Assembly (NCBI GenBank): GCA_004335635.1
Contig: QAXH01006603.1
Location: 14,038-43,799 of the forward strand
From: Chloromonas sp. AAM2
Lineage: Eukaryota; Chlorophyta; Chlorophyceae; Chlamydomonadales; Chlamydomonadaceae
Direction of reading: 5' to 3'
DNA: 29,762 nucleotides
Shown in pieces: positions 1 through 12,322 of the stretch. Within the stretch, counting starts at the first letter, position 1; every line of letters begins with the position of its first letter. The notes beneath the pieces were generated by a model. It was not told where the DNA came from, searched no databases, and saw nothing but the letters and a program-made list of their open reading frames with translations. The position numbers and the translations under genes are program-made.

Positions 1-110
1 GTTGGTAGACGGTGGTGACAACCATGACTGGGTCAACTGGGTGTGGTGATGTAAGACAGCTGCTGACCACTCCTGTGAAGACACTTCCCTTTCACCACAC
101 GAAACTTACA

Positions 111-248
111 AGTTATCAAGTAAACTGCCTTGTGCTTATGGCAGACAATGCTGCAGGTCTGGAAATAGCACTCCAGGTTCTGGAGAAGACAGCAGAGGAG
201 TGGGGCATGCAGCTCAACTACACCAAGACGATGATCTTTGCTTCATAG
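111..248 (+). pseudogene. Non-LTR retrotransposon (LINE) reverse-transcriptase fragment, decayed
   Basis: The frame read through 111-248 encodes LVLMADNAAGLEIALQVLEK followed by a stretch containing EEWGMQLNYTKTM and then a TAG stop. This is the pattern found just after the catalytic YADD box in LINE-type reverse transcriptases: a hydrophobic strand, an AGL-type helix, a W-G-hydrophobic-x-(V/L)-N turn and a T/SKT motif. The YADD position itself reads YQVN, so the catalytic aspartates are gone. No other RT blocks or endonuclease domain are visible upstream, although the window begins only about 110 nt before. It is a dead fragment of a longer element, with no sign of expression. The call rests on motif recognition only; the RT assignment is fairly secure but the clade is unknown. 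Confidence 0.7.
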
Positions 249-1113
249 CAGTTACCAAAACATTCCAAACATAAAAGATCCGCAGCAACACAACCTGTCA
301 ATTGGTTGCATGTCATCGTCAGGCCAGTCAAGTTCTTGTTTTCAGCGTCTACCACAACACGCGATGCTCACCCCGCGGTTCGCTCTGTATGTGATTAACA
401 CACACACACACACACACACTCAAACACATGTTGGTGCTGTCACACACTGGTTCCAGTGACAGTTTCAGAATTGTCCCAGAACTGGCAAACTTCTTTTCTG
501 GAAGGCTACTGCACCTGCTGTTGTGCACGTTGGCCATCACCAGTGGATAAAGTGCTGGAAAGGGTGGTTGATCGCCCGCATCACAACCCATGACACGTGG
601 CAGATTGGCGAGTACTGTGTAGTCTCTGTTGTGGTGGTGACTTGTGGAAGTTGCGGTAGGTTTTGTGTCTACAAGGAGCTGGCACCACCACGACCACGTT
701 GCACTTGTTTGACTGTGTAACTTGTGTTCGAGACCACTCCCTCCACGTTTAGAGAGAGCTGGCGGCCATCAGATGAGTGCCACCTTTTGGAAGATACACG
801 TATCTCAGCAGCAGTGAGATTGACCAAGCGCTGGCAAACACTTGACAGCTCAAGCGAGCTCATCAGTAGCATGCGTCAACCAAGAACACACCGCACTTCT
901 CTGCACAAGCACATGGCATGCATGGAGGTTTGGTCACTGTGTGCTTTAAGCAGCTGCTGGGCAAACGCAGATGCAGCCGCTGTTCCAAAAGGCCGTCCAA
1001 GGAAGTTGAGTCCCCGTTTCCGATAAGCGTACGGCCACTCTCCTGAAATGTCGCGCTGTCGGCAAGCATCCACTGGCAGTTTTGTTGATCTTCCCCTGTG
1101 CTTCTCTTTCGTC
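249..1113. other. Stretch with no gene recognised
   Basis: Short frames exist on both strands (for example 724-1026 on + and 876-1208 on -), but none shows a recognisable domain, a clear signal or transmembrane pattern, or splice continuity with a neighbour. The stretch holds a CA microsatellite. Its right end probably contains the 5' untranslated leader and promoter of the membrane-protein gene starting near 1114. Confidence 0.5.
399..419. repeat. (CA)n microsatellite
   Basis: An uninterrupted CA dinucleotide run of about ten units, followed by a short imperfect extension (CTCAAACACA). Confidence 0.95.
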
Positions 1114-2755
1114 ATGCCAAAACCGCCCGACAGGAGACAGGATTCTGGCCCAAGAGAGCCATTGTCATGGAGGGACTCGGTGCTGCTACACAAGCTTGAT
1201 CTTATCATTCAAGAGCAACGGCTGACCAACCAGATACTACGGCAAATCCTGCAGCCGGTACAGGTGCGTGCTTTCCCAGCAAGTTGCTTCAAAGGTATGC
1301 GTCCATGCAGCCTTGGACTAGACAGCCTATGTGCTCAGGCTGTTGCCCAGGCCTTGGATTGAATCAAATCGAGTTGCGTGTAGGCTGCTGCAAGTATCTG
1401 TGCGTCCCACAAAACACAGCCGTCGGACAAATTGCACACACAAGGTTTAAGCTGTGCAGCAACCATGCTCAGGCAGAAGCATTGCGTGTACCTCGTGCTG
1501 CAGGCAATGGCACGTCTTCTGTCGTCCGTAATGCCACTGTTCATGGAGTATCTTGAGAGAGTAATAGGCAGCCTGTGTGCCATCCAGCAGAGCGCTCTCC
1601 AGGTCCTGCAGCAGATAGTAAAGGGCGATGCTGTGGATACGCTGCACAAGTCATGCATGGTTGCCAACATGGTCTGCTGTGCCACCATGTTTGTGACATC
1701 GCTCCTGCGTGGGCCGCAATTGCTCAAGAATAGCTGCAAGGTGCAGCAGCAGGCGTGGTGGTTTGGCAAGCAGGCAATGCCACGTCATGGATGGCTGGGG
1801 CCAGCGGCGACAGCTGGTGGCTGGGGCAGACATGCTGCGTGCAGTGCTTTGGGTGCAGGTGTGTGGCATGCATGACGTCACTTTGACAGGCAGGCAAAAC
1901 TATGGCCTCTGCTCTCGAGCATTATGGTGCTTCTCCCAGAACAGTGTGGCTGACAGGAGCAGCCAGCAGTGGCCACAGCAAGCATCTAGAATGGCAATGC
2001 CAGGCACAGCAAGTCAAGCAGTGTAGACACTCATGTGTTTCTTTACTCACTACATGGGTGTTCTGTCTGCAGGCCAACTACTGTTGGGTTGGACCCTCCT
2101 GGGACTCAACATGTGGCTGGGTCTCCGAGGCATGCATGCCGTAAGGTCACATGGTTCGGGATGGCCAGCCCGAGGTAAGCTGTTTCTGAGGGCAAATGGT
2201 GCAAATAGGTGTGCAACAGGAGCTGCTTCAACTCAGCAAGGTAGTATGCTGGTATGCGTACCTCACCAGAGCCTGCGTCTGTGCTCTGCTGCTGCAGGGT
2301 TGCCCCACATACTGCTTCCCTACATCGTGTTGCATACTGTGCTGCTCCCAAGCCTGCTGGTGGTCCCTGGCCTCTGGTTGACCAGGGGATCAGTCGCCAC
2401 ATGGCTCCTCTTCAAGGCCGCTTGGCTCATCAGTTGCCTCACGCCAGGAGCTGCGATGCACATGGCCAATGCCTGCTGCCAGCAAGCTGTACAATTTCTT
2501 TTGAAACACGTGCCAAATGCTGTGTCAAGCACGTCTTCACGTCCACCCTGTCAGTCTGAAAAAATTGCACCTGTGCTACCATCCCAGACGTTTGTGTGGT
2601 CCGTGTGGGTGACAATTGTGCTCCCTGCGGCAACTGGGACTCTCCCTCACTGGCTAGACTGTAGACACTGGGCGGTTTTGGCATTGGCAGCTGCTGTGGC
2701 CGTGTGCCTGAGCACGATGAGCTGGCATGTTGACAAGGCCAAGAGGTGGATGTGA
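1114..2755 (+). CDS. Multi-pass membrane protein of unknown function, five-exon gene
   Basis: Proposed exons are 1114-1263, 1504-1740, 1894-1945, 2073-2174 and 2298-2755 (stop TGA), 999 nt in total, giving 332 residues. Junctions include CAG|GTGCGT, AAG|GTGCAG and GAG|GTAAGC, with TGCAG acceptors, and phases agree at every junction. The 52-nt third exon is the weakest; its donor (GTGGCT) was chosen because it restores phase. The protein begins with a charged segment rich in R, P and D (residues 1-20), then an amphipathic helix containing LLHKLDLIIQEQRLTNQILR that could form a coiled coil. Several hydrophobic stretches follow, including LLLGWTLLGLNMWLGLRG, one containing LPHILLPYIVLHTVLLPSLL, and one containing WAVLALAAAVAVCLSTM near the C terminus. 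I recognise no family. It is probably an integral membrane protein; the compartment is unknown. An in-frame ATG at 1048 would add 22 residues, so the start is uncertain. The gene converges with alpha-COP. Confidence 0.6.
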
Positions 2756-2840
2756 CTTAAAGTGAAATCACGTGTGTTACATGATACAGCCAAGGAAGAC
2801 CGCTGGTGAACGGGTGCCTTCAATCAACAAATTGCAATGC

Positions 2841-2845
2841 TGTAA
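2841..2845 (+). terminator. Probable poly(A) signal TGTAA of the membrane-protein gene
   Basis: TGTAA lies 86 nt after the stop codon at 2755, a typical spacing for the UGUAA polyadenylation signal of green algae. It supports both the stop and the strand of the upstream gene. Confidence 0.5.
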
Positions 2846-2996
2846 ATGTCACGTCCAGTCTCACAGTGTATAAAGGGTGATACATATCATAAGCGTGCTA
2901 CATATCAAAAACATGCCATCTGACATGGCTCACAACCTTCTAACTTGTCTAACAACCACGCTGTTGCCAACGGCTAAAACACATGGTACCTCCAGA

Positions 2997-3001
2997 TTAC
3001 A
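2997..3001 (-). terminator. Probable poly(A) signal TGTAA of alpha-COP
   Basis: On the minus strand TGTAA lies about 190 nt after the alpha-COP stop codon at 3195-3193. Both convergent genes would then end inside the same 440-nt spacer without their signals overlapping. Confidence 0.4.
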
Positions 3002-3101
3002 ATGAATTAGTAGGCGAATTGGGAGCACAAACAATTATGTAGCTAATGACTGCAGGGGCCGCCATGTGTCCACTGCAATTGCTACCAGATATGGGTAGCA
3101 A

Positions 3102-3123
3102 GGGGCAGGGGGTAGGGGTGGGG
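3102..3123 (+). other. G-quadruplex-capable G-run in the convergent spacer
   Basis: Four runs of four or more G separated by loops of one or two bases (GGGG-CA-GGGGG-TA-GGGG-T-GGGG). The G-rich strand is the plus strand, so the alpha-COP transcript would be C-rich here. It lies about 70 nt past the alpha-COP stop codon. A role in slowing polymerase between the converging genes is possible but only an inference. Confidence 0.5.
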
Positions 3124-3192
3124 ATGCAGGATGTGGAAGCAACGACGTCTGCTGCAGAAAGTGCTGGTTGCAGATAAGCAACAGGTGTTGCA

Positions 3193-6100
3193 CTACCGTG
3201 TCTGGGTAGGGGAGATGAGGAGGCCAGAGGCATCAGCTCCGATGCGCACAAAGTCACCCAGGGGACTGATTTGGCCCTCACACTCGGGCAAGAACCGAGC
3301 GCCTGCAAACAAGCACCAGGTATGAACTCAGCATGCAGTCAAATCAGGAACCTCATGCAGCATTGCCAGCGCTGGGTTGTGTGCGCTGATCAATTTGTGC
3401 TTAACCTTACCTGTGTATGGGTCTGCGCTGAACTTGGAGCCCTTGTAGATGGGCACAAAGTTGATGCAGTCGATGTCGAAGGGGTTGCGTGGATCATAGT
3501 TGATCTTGACTGCGTCTGTCGGCGCCTTCTCACAGGCCGCCAGGACCTGCCGTGCCTGCTCCACAATCTTCTGGCCAGGATTGAGCTCAAGAAGGCTGCA
3601 GAAGCACGCAGCACAAAATGCTCTAAAGTTGGCAGTATCAGGATGCATAACATAATCACCAACTTACACTTGGAGGGGGTGGTTCAGAGAGCTGAACCTC
3701 ATTACATGAAGTAGCCACGGCTTTTCTGGTAATTGGCCATTTGTCGGACCACCCAGAAACAGCTCAGAATTACATGACAAGGACAGCACTTGTCCAAGCC
3801 ATTGCCCCAGCAGGAACATAACTAAACCATCACCGAAGCCGAACCGGCACCATTGGCACAATCCATGGGGAGCATGCCCCATTAACTGCCTTCATTACCG
3901 TACCAGCCTTTCCTGCTTACTCACCGTCTGCAAAAGTGCATGCACGTTGCCAGGTTCTTGTGCTTGTAGAAGATGCTCATGGCCGACCTCAGCGACAGCG
4001 CCAAGTGCACGGGCTGCAGGCGGCAGTGCGTGAAATAGGCAGCCAGCTCCATGGCCCGCGCCAGGTCCTCTTCTTTGAGCTCCTGAGAGACAAAAAAATC
4101 AAGTCATTTTCAGTTGGGATCAACTAATTACTTTGTGAACTTTCAGTTGAGGTCATGTTCAAGTAGCCCAGCTGTACTCCTGCTGCTACCTCAGATAACA
4201 GGTGGGTTGAAAGAATGCCATTACTTAGCCGGTAAAAAAATATGAAAGCCTTATCATCTCCTAGTGTTGAGACCGCTTGAGAATCGTATCTCCCAGTGTG
4301 GAGGCATTGCTCCACGTCAACAGCAGCACCCAGCATGCCTCACCTTGCGCCTGAGCTCCACCTTCATGGCGATGTGGTACTCCTTGCAGATGTTGACCAG
4401 CTCCTTGACATCGTCCACCTCCTTGCGGCTGTCCACCAGGCTCAGTGGGATCACGTGCAACATGCGCGTGAACACCTGCAGATCAAGTCACAGCAGACAT
4501 GTGCCGCAGGCTCACTCAACGTGTGAAAACAGCCATTTGCTTGCCAGGACATGAGCTACACGTGAGACAGGCAATGCGGAACATGGACGCTTGCATGACT
4601 GCAGATCAGCACCAGACATTAGGCAGAAGCAGGCAAGAGCAGCGATGATTGAGGCCTGCTAACCGCCTCCTGTCGCAAGCCCTCTTTGTGTCAGTGCACT
4701 GCAGAATGCTCACCTTGAGTGCATCTGTGAACTTGCCCTCCGTGACCAGCTTGTAGGCGGCCTTGAGCTGCTCCTCCAGCTGAGGCAGGCTGTAGAGCAG
4801 CCGCGGCTGGCTGGGTGGCTGGCTGGAGGCATCAGGGCTGTGTGTCCTGCATGCATACATGCGCCATCACACCACATGGCTTGGTGACATCCACCAGGCA
4901 ATTCTCCGGCCATTCATTTGCCATTGCATACTGCGCTTGTGCAACAAAGCGTACTCAGGTGCAGCAATAAGCAATGGGTGTGACCCGCAGTTCACAATCT
5001 GCACGTGTGTTTGCCTGAGAACGGACTACTTGTGCGTTGCCTCACCTGTCCAAGTGTGTGATCATGGCAGGTGTGCCTGCAATGCCTGCCAGTACCGCAT
5101 GGGACGCTGAGTATAGGTCAAGGAAGTAGGGACGCAAGGGCTCAAAGTTGGCCACACCCAGCTGCCGGTGCAGCAGTGACATGGCACTGTGGAACGACCC
5201 AGCAGCGGCGTGCTCCGCGGCTAACTGAACACAGAAAATGCAGAACACAAACATATTGAATGGATTGGTGAGCATCACAAAACAATCCAAATTAGGGATG
5301 ACATGTGTGGTGCCTGATAAGCAACTGACATAACTACAGCACAACACTTATTCTTGGAGAGAGAAAAAATTATTGTGTCTAGCTGCAGTACCGTGCGTTA
5401 AATCATGAAAAGCCATGTGAATATGATGATGAACAGTTGCACATCCGCAAACAGGAAGCTCAGCTCAGTAGTATGGACCCATTGCCGCTGAACTGGTACT
5501 CTGCTCTAGTGGACAAAGGTAGAGCCAGTCTGCAAACACGACCTTTTCAGCATCAGCTGACTGCGAGGGTTGTGACAGAAGCGAGCCTTCTTGTCCCACC
5601 TGTGTCCTGCGATCCAACCACTTCTGTGATGCTGACGGCCCAGATGTGGGCGGAACAAAGGGGCCTGAGCCTGCGATGCCAGAGGGTGTCTCTGCCACCA
5701 CATCTGCGGGCAGCTCCAGCCCAATGTCCCCCCAGCCTTCATCCTCGTCGCCACCTTCACCAATGGCATCGGCATCCTGCAACAAGTAGAGCGCCCAACA
5801 GTGTTGTGATGTTGTGAATGCTGGCACCACGGATGCTGCTGCAGACAAACCTCACGTTTATTGTGCATGTTGTAGCAAGTTGTGTGCAACTTTACTACGA
5901 TGCACAGCTACACGCCAGGCATGAAAACGCACTGCCTGTGGGCTACAGCAGTTTCCAGAGAAACTGTGCATATGCCGTGATGCTGTTGCTACACAACGGC
6001 GCACACTCCGCTGACGGCTTGATAGCATGCCTGCTGTTTGGGAATTCAACTTCATGCCTCAAAACGCACCTTCTCTCCAACATCCAAGGCCAGATCATCA

Positions 6101-9100
6101 CCCCAGCCTGGGTTGTCCAGGTCAGCCTCGTCAATGTCCGCTGCGGCTGGCTTGTCTGCGTCCGCTGCCTTGCCTCCCTTGCTGACCAGCGTCTCAAAGA
6201 AGCCCTTGCTGACCGTGAGCAGAGGCCAGTTGCCATCCTGCAAAGCATGAGGTCCAGAGCACACACTGTGGGCTGCAGCGTGAACACAAACATGTGTTTG
6301 TGCGTGTTGGACTTGTTACAAATCGCTGGATAAAATCAATTACGTGTCATGAGATTGTGTAGAGTTAGAAAACATGCAGCACAAGAGTCCAATCCTTGAT
6401 GCTCACCGTGATGATAGGCGTGGGAGGCATGAGCAGTCCTGTTGCCGAGGGCACGTCTGGCACCTCTGTCAGTGTCTGTCCGATGCGCTCCGCCTCCTCT
6501 TGCATGCCATGGCTGGCCGCGGCAACGTACGCCAAAGGAAGCTGGCCTGCCTCTTCAAAGATTTTGAGCTGAACACAAGACATGCATGGTCCAGATCACA
6601 GGCAACAAGTCAGGACATCAAGCCCGCGTATAATGGAACACATGTGCTGAAGGACGCGCGAGTCTTCTGCATCTGCAATGCCCCCTGGGCTTGCTCGTTG
6701 AAAGTTTGAGCAACTGGGGTTATCCTTGAGACTTCCATTACAGTGCATGTCAATGTCTCTTGCATTCGGTTGCCATCTGTGCTTCTGTGCCTCTGCCGCC
6801 GCTCATTCATGCACTGCCATGTCTGGCACCATCTCACCTGCTCGCGCACATCTCCCAAGTAGAGTGCGTTCTGGAACCGGCCCATGACGTCCCCTCGCAT
6901 CTCGCTGAGCTTGAGCATCTTCCTGAGCTTGTCCAGGTTGCCCGTGATAAGGTACAGGAAGGCCAGGCGCTCGTAGCTCTTGGTGCGCTGGTAGCTGAAC
7001 TCGACGATCTGCAGGTTGCCCTGGCGCAGCGCCTCAACACCTGCAACAGCAAGTTCAGACAGGAGGCAGTCTCAACAAACACAATTTCTCACGGAAGGTC
7101 ATACAGAGGAAGATGGGGTGGTCCAATGATAAGCATCATGGTCAGCATGGATCTGACGTGGCTGACATGAAGGCCAGGCCCAGCTTCAACAACCACAACT
7201 CCACGCAGAACACTCACGGCAACACAAGAGCAAGACGTGAAGCAAAACGAATGGCCAGGCTCGGTTTCAGCATACATAAACTGACGTAGGCGAAGATGAA
7301 GAGGCTCCAGCAGTCATGGGCAGAGCAAGAGGTGAAGAAGACGAAAAACATGAGGTTTTTGAATCTCTGCTATGCGTGCAACTCCTATGCTGCTCACCTA
7401 GCTTGTACCACGTGTCCTTGTCGTCCAGCTCCTGTGCGCTTTGCAGCGCCACCTCGATGTTGCCACACTGGACTGCCAGGTTGAAGCGAGTGCGCTCGTC
7501 CTTGACAAAGTGCAGAGCCACCTCGGGGAAACCCTTGGCTTGCAGGTAGCTGTGAGAGAGGCAAACAAGGGAGGGATTGACACTCACCGCACAGAAACAA
7601 GCCATTGCCAAGCAAATCCTGGCATCAGCTGACATGATGCAGCTGATGGCTATATTGACATGCACTTGCTACAGCTGGATGGAGTGGCAAATGCACGTGA
7701 TGCTGCGGTACGACGACCATCCGAAGATCAGCGAAATCAGATTACAAGTAGGCGGCTTACCTAATGATGGCTGAACCGCACAGTGAGCTGCCCTTGATCA
7801 TGGAAATGACCTGGTCAAACTTGTGCTGCAGCAGCGCTAGCTTGAACATGTACTCGGTCACATCCACCTGCATGCAACACACACAACATGCAATGCACTC
7901 ACGCCTACCAACTAGCTTTACAGTAGCACTAACAAGTTATGCCATAGCCGGAGCACCCAGCTACTACACTCAACCTCCAACCATCGACATATGCATCAGC
8001 AAACACCCTGGTCGCTCAAGCAAGCGAAGAAACCACGCTGTATGCAGAACTAGCTCCTTCCATGAGCTTGCAACATGCTTCCGCTCTTCACAATCAACAC
8101 TGACCTGTATCTGCCTGTTCTTCCCCTCCCTGTCCAGTGCGTAGACAACGTTCTTGGACACCTTGGTGATGTACAGCGGCATCTCCAGCGTGCGGATAAT
8201 GCCGCTGTCACCGTTGGGAAGGCAGTATTTTATGTGGTTGAGTGTGGTGTAGATGAGCACGCCGTTGTCGTCCCATGCAGCACTCTTGACACGGATCGTC
8301 TCATGCACCTGCATACCACACCATGGCCGCTCTTCACAAGTTGATGCCAGTTTGTCTGAAACAAAGCTAGTCACAGCTCAGCAAGCTTACCAGCTGCCTG
8401 ATGTGTCCCGTTGCACCTAAAGGCTGGACTGGCGAAATGCACTGTTGCACGCTCAGTCTACCCGCCAGAATGTGCAACTGTCATGCTCTACAACGCCTGG
8501 CTCTCTACAGCTGGTAAATTAAACCCACCGTCTGTGTATTCTGCAGCTTCTTGTCCGCGATGATGATTGCGTGCTTGCTGGTCATGGCCACCATGGTCAT
8601 CTCAGCATTCCACACCACATACTTGATGGCAGGAGTGGACAACTCGGCCAGTGTTGAGCGCTGCTGGACGTCAAACATGATGACCTGCGACAAGGAACAA
8701 GGAAAGCCAGGCTGAGAAAGATGTAGCATTGACGGGTGCCGCAGCAGGACGGCACAGCTTGTGTGATGTCAGATGCCCCCAAACAGGGTCATCTCAATGT
8801 GCACTATCGTACCTTATCCTCAGACCTGCACAGCAACATGCCCGTGCCTGCGTAGAAGATGGCGTCGGTGGTGGCACAGGGTGGGGAGCACTTCTTGGTG
8901 ATCTCGTTCTGCAGGTTGCGAATCTGGAGCGTGTTGGTTGCCTTGTCCAGCACTGCAAAGCGGTTGCGGGCGATGAACACTGCGGACACGCCCAGACCAC
9001 GCTTGGCCTCCTGCAAGCACACACATGCGCCATCAACATGCCGGTAATTGAAGTGAAGCTGTAAAGTATAGTGCATGAGTGCATGCTGGCCAGCGGATCG

Positions 9101-11821
9101 TCATAGCCATGCTTGGTTGCTCAAGCCCTGTCCGACATGAAGCTACCCAAGCCAACTGGGCATGTTTGCTAACAAACAGCTAGCATTTGCTACAGGAGAA
9201 GTGGCAAGCAGACCAAAGACACGGGCAGTGATATGCAAAAGGTAAAGCTACAAAAATATATCCATCATACTGACGCGCGGACAAGCCTGCCTATGCCATG
9301 TTCTGCACTTACGGGTGCTGTGTCGCCCCTTGCGCTCTCCTTGGGGATCATGTAGAGCTCGTATGATCCGCCATCCACATCGCTGGTGATGAGCAGAGCA
9401 TTCTCGGCAGGGTTGTAGGTAAGCGTCTTGGGGCCCTGCCAAGCAGCAGATGAGTGATCCAGTCAGATCTGCACCCGCAGAACTTGGAGCATCGCATGCT
9501 ACTGCTGCGCAGCCTCGCAGTGCCCTCTCCAACACCGCAGCTGTGTGTGTGTGAGTCGCCACCGTTCACCCCAACTCACTGTGTTAGTGCCTGCACCGCC
9601 GCCACGACGAATGGAGATCAATGGGTTGTCACGCTGGGTGGCAAAGTCGTACGTGCGCAGGTAGCGGTCCTTGACGTAGTACAGCACGTTCCCATGTGTG
9701 CTAAAGGCGGGGCGCTCGCGCTCCAGCTTGAACACGATCATGCCTCTGCAAAGCAGCAGAGTGAAAGCCAACAAAAATAAGAAAGTCATCAGCTTCAACT
9801 GCGGTACTGGAACTGACGACGTGACCTGCAACAATACACAGCATGACTGGGCAACTGGCGCTGTTGAATGCGGAGTGCTTTTGCAGCTGCCCTGGTGCTT
9901 AAGCTGTGTGAAATCATGAAGGTGTACAGTAATGCCAGCTAGCGTATCATTGCCCAGATCCAAAGTCCGCTGGTCATGCTGCATCCAACAGCTAGCCACC
10001 CGGATCCCATCCCAGTCCACGCCACAGCTGCTTGAATTCACCGGTCATCTCTGCAGTAAGTACTCATTGCCATCCAGCAGCTGTGCATGTTATTCCTATG
10101 CTGGCACACTTAATGCCGCTCATGCAGTTGGTGTGTCAATCAACATACACCACCCATCTGACCTGCTGCCGCCCATGCCCTCACAGTAGCTGGCTGTTGT
10201 TTCTCAGCTTGTTCCATGCTGCAACACGGCATGCGCATACACATGGTGTGTCATGCACAGTGCAATCATTACCCACCCATCATGACCTGCCGCCAGCAGA
10301 TTGATTTCTGGATGGGCCTGCAGAATCCAGAAGCGGTCGTGTTCGCGGCGGAAGGTCTGTACACCAGTCCGCTTGGACATGTCCCAGACACGGATGCTCT
10401 TGTCTTCCGAGTTGGAAATGATCAAGTCCTGCATGCATATGCTTTGGGGATGCAGTAATCTGCATGTTCCGTCCGGGCATATCCCAACATGGCATTCGAT
10501 GCTTGAAGCCAGGGTGACATACCACAGCCTTGCTGGTAAGGCCACGAGAACACTTCTGCAGGCTCGCACTCAATCAGTTCAGACTGACCTGGCTGCAGCC
10601 GCACCTGTCTAGCGTGGAACATCACACATGACACGTTGTTGGTGTGACCACGCAGTGTATCGACCTCCCACGCTTTGCTTTCTGCACATGCGAACAGACA
10701 CAAGATGCATGCCTGGATCTTGGCACTTTGGTTGCGAGCCTTACGTGCTGAGGTGCTGAACAGCATTACATCTGGCTGGCTGGCACTGACGACACACCGT
10801 TGTAGCGCCATAGCTTGACCTGACGATCGTCTGCTCCGGAAACAATGAGTGGCAGAGACGGGTGAAAACCAGCCCAGTTCACTCCCCGGTCATGCCCCTC
10901 CAGCACGTACTTGACGACGGCATCCCCACCGCCGAACAAGTCGCTGTTCATCTGCAGATGCACATGCTCATCACAATGTATGCATGGGCTTCCTTGGCAC
11001 TGGTACATGCAAGCACGACCCTGGGCGTGCTTGCCTGCTGAACGCTGCATGTGCTTGGTCTGCTTCATGCGCACCTGGGGCAAACGCAGCATGTCCTCCC
11101 CGCCAGGTGCAACCGACTTTTTGCGCAGGCCACCTATGTCCCACACCCTGACGGTCTGGTCCAGAGAGGCGGACACTACCAAGTCCTCTTTAGGATGGAA
11201 GGATGCGCACATGACATAGTGGTTGTGGCCGGTCAGGACCGACACGCAGGTGCGAGACTGCCAGTTCCAGATCCTGATAGTCTGGTCGTCGGACGCGCTG
11301 ACAATCCATGGGTGCTCGCTGTGGAACTGCACTGTGCGAATGTAGTCTAAATGCCCCAGCAGCGTAAAGAGACAGCGCCGCAGCTTGTAGTTCCAAATCT
11401 TGATCTTGTAGTCGTCTCCCCCGGAAACAAACAAGGGCTGGGACCGATGGAAGTGCACCCCTCGGACTGGGCCATCATGCTCGTCGAAGCGGTCGATGAG
11501 CGTACCCATGCGATAGTCCCATAGCTACAAGGGCAATGTTCGAAGAAGTGGCAGGGTTGCGTATCAGCTACTCAAGGATCTTGCTGTAGGCAAGGTTTTG
11601 CATGCACAAGCACACGATGCCAACTACCAGCCTATACCTGGATGACGCCACTGTGTAGGGATGCGAGGATCCATGGGCGCTTGGGGTGGAAGGCCAAGCC
11701 CTTCACACGGTTGGACTTGGTTCTGCAGGATGCATGCAAACCAAATGTTGCCACAGCCGCTGGCGTGAATGAGCACACTGCAAATGCTCAAGACTTACTC
11801 GAACTTAAGCAGGAGGCTCAT
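3193..11821 (-). CDS. COPA: Coatomer subunit alpha (alpha-COP), complete 23-exon gene
   Basis: Alpha-COP is the large COPI coat subunit. Its N-terminal propellers bind dilysine signals of cargo returning from Golgi to ER. Exons from the 5' end: 11821-11799, 11722-11638, 11524-11075, 10951-10798, 10681-10605, 10428-10277, 9745-9580, 9435-9313, 9010-8813, 8684-8529, 8308-8105, 7867-7761, 7549-7398, 7040-6838, 6568-6407, 6237-6070, 5776-5600, 5224-5046, 4846-4714, 4475-4344, 4082-3925, 3595-3411 and 3302-3193 (stop TAG). They sum to 3654 nt, 1217 residues, close to the usual 1200-1230, with every junction in phase. The start reads [22 protein letters not shown]40 repeats fill roughly residues 10-310 (for example [13 protein letters not shown] and [19 protein letters not shown]); the second propeller and helical solenoid follow to about 770. 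An acidic linker with a GWGDD motif leads to the C-terminal domain, ending [16 protein letters not shown] see no frameshift or premature stop. The first coding exon is only 23 nt. Confidence 0.97.
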
Positions 11822-12322
11822 CCTGGCGCGCTGCAGAAGCGCCGGGAGGCCTTGCTAAATGCAATGTGGTGAACTGAACTCAAGTGTCTTCTTGCCGCCA
11901 CCCGGCTGTGAGGCAGTAGGCCGGTTCGCAGACGGTACTAAGCCTCTGCAGCAAGCAGGAGCTGAGAAAGGGTCAGAAAACGTTTCTTTGCAACGGTTGC
12001 GCACCAACCACCACTGGACAGTCGTAGGTTGCGTTGCGACCTAGCCCGGAATGGCCGAGACTAGAGTAGCTTTAGCTGGCATGATATACAAAATCCAAGA
12101 CGACACAAAGCTGTCACAGCGTGTAAAGCTTGCATTGGCTTTGCGGCGACTACAGACGACAAGCTGCAAGTACGGGAGTTGCCATTGTTGATGTACAGGT
12201 GACGGAGGACGTCCATCTGTTACATTTTGCAACTGCTGAAGCGACCAGAGCCTGACGCTTTGTCTGCTTCGGTCGCTTTTGCGTGTAGATTCCCACCCCT
12301 TCTCCCATCCCTACCTACGCAA
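11822..12322. promoter_or_regulatory. Shared divergent promoter region of alpha-COP and sulfatase
   Basis: The two start codons face away from each other about 500 nt apart, so this spacer must hold both 5' leaders and both promoters. I see no convincing TATA box, no CpG-rich tract and no recognisable transcription-factor array. The spacer may also hold a 5' untranslated intron. Short frames here show no domain. The assignment is positional. Confidence 0.5.

Larger units (their letters stand above)
2756..3192. other. Convergent intergenic spacer between two 3' ends
   Basis: It holds the 3' untranslated regions of the membrane-protein gene (+) and of alpha-COP (-). Besides the candidate poly(A) signals and a G-rich run, nothing coding is seen; the minus-strand frame running through here is an extension past the alpha-COP stop in another frame. 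Confidence 0.6.

Noticed and set aside
724..1026. 100-codon plus-strand frame upstream of the membrane-protein gene
   Set aside because: No recognisable domain, low-complexity composition and no in-phase splice to the exon at 1114; treated as chance.
10766..11077. Open extension of the alpha-COP frame across 11074-10952
   Set aside because: The frame stays open by chance through the intron. A good donor (CAG|GTGCGC) and acceptor (CTGCAG) bracket it, and removing it restores the usual alpha-COP spacing between GGLRKK and [11 protein letters not shown].
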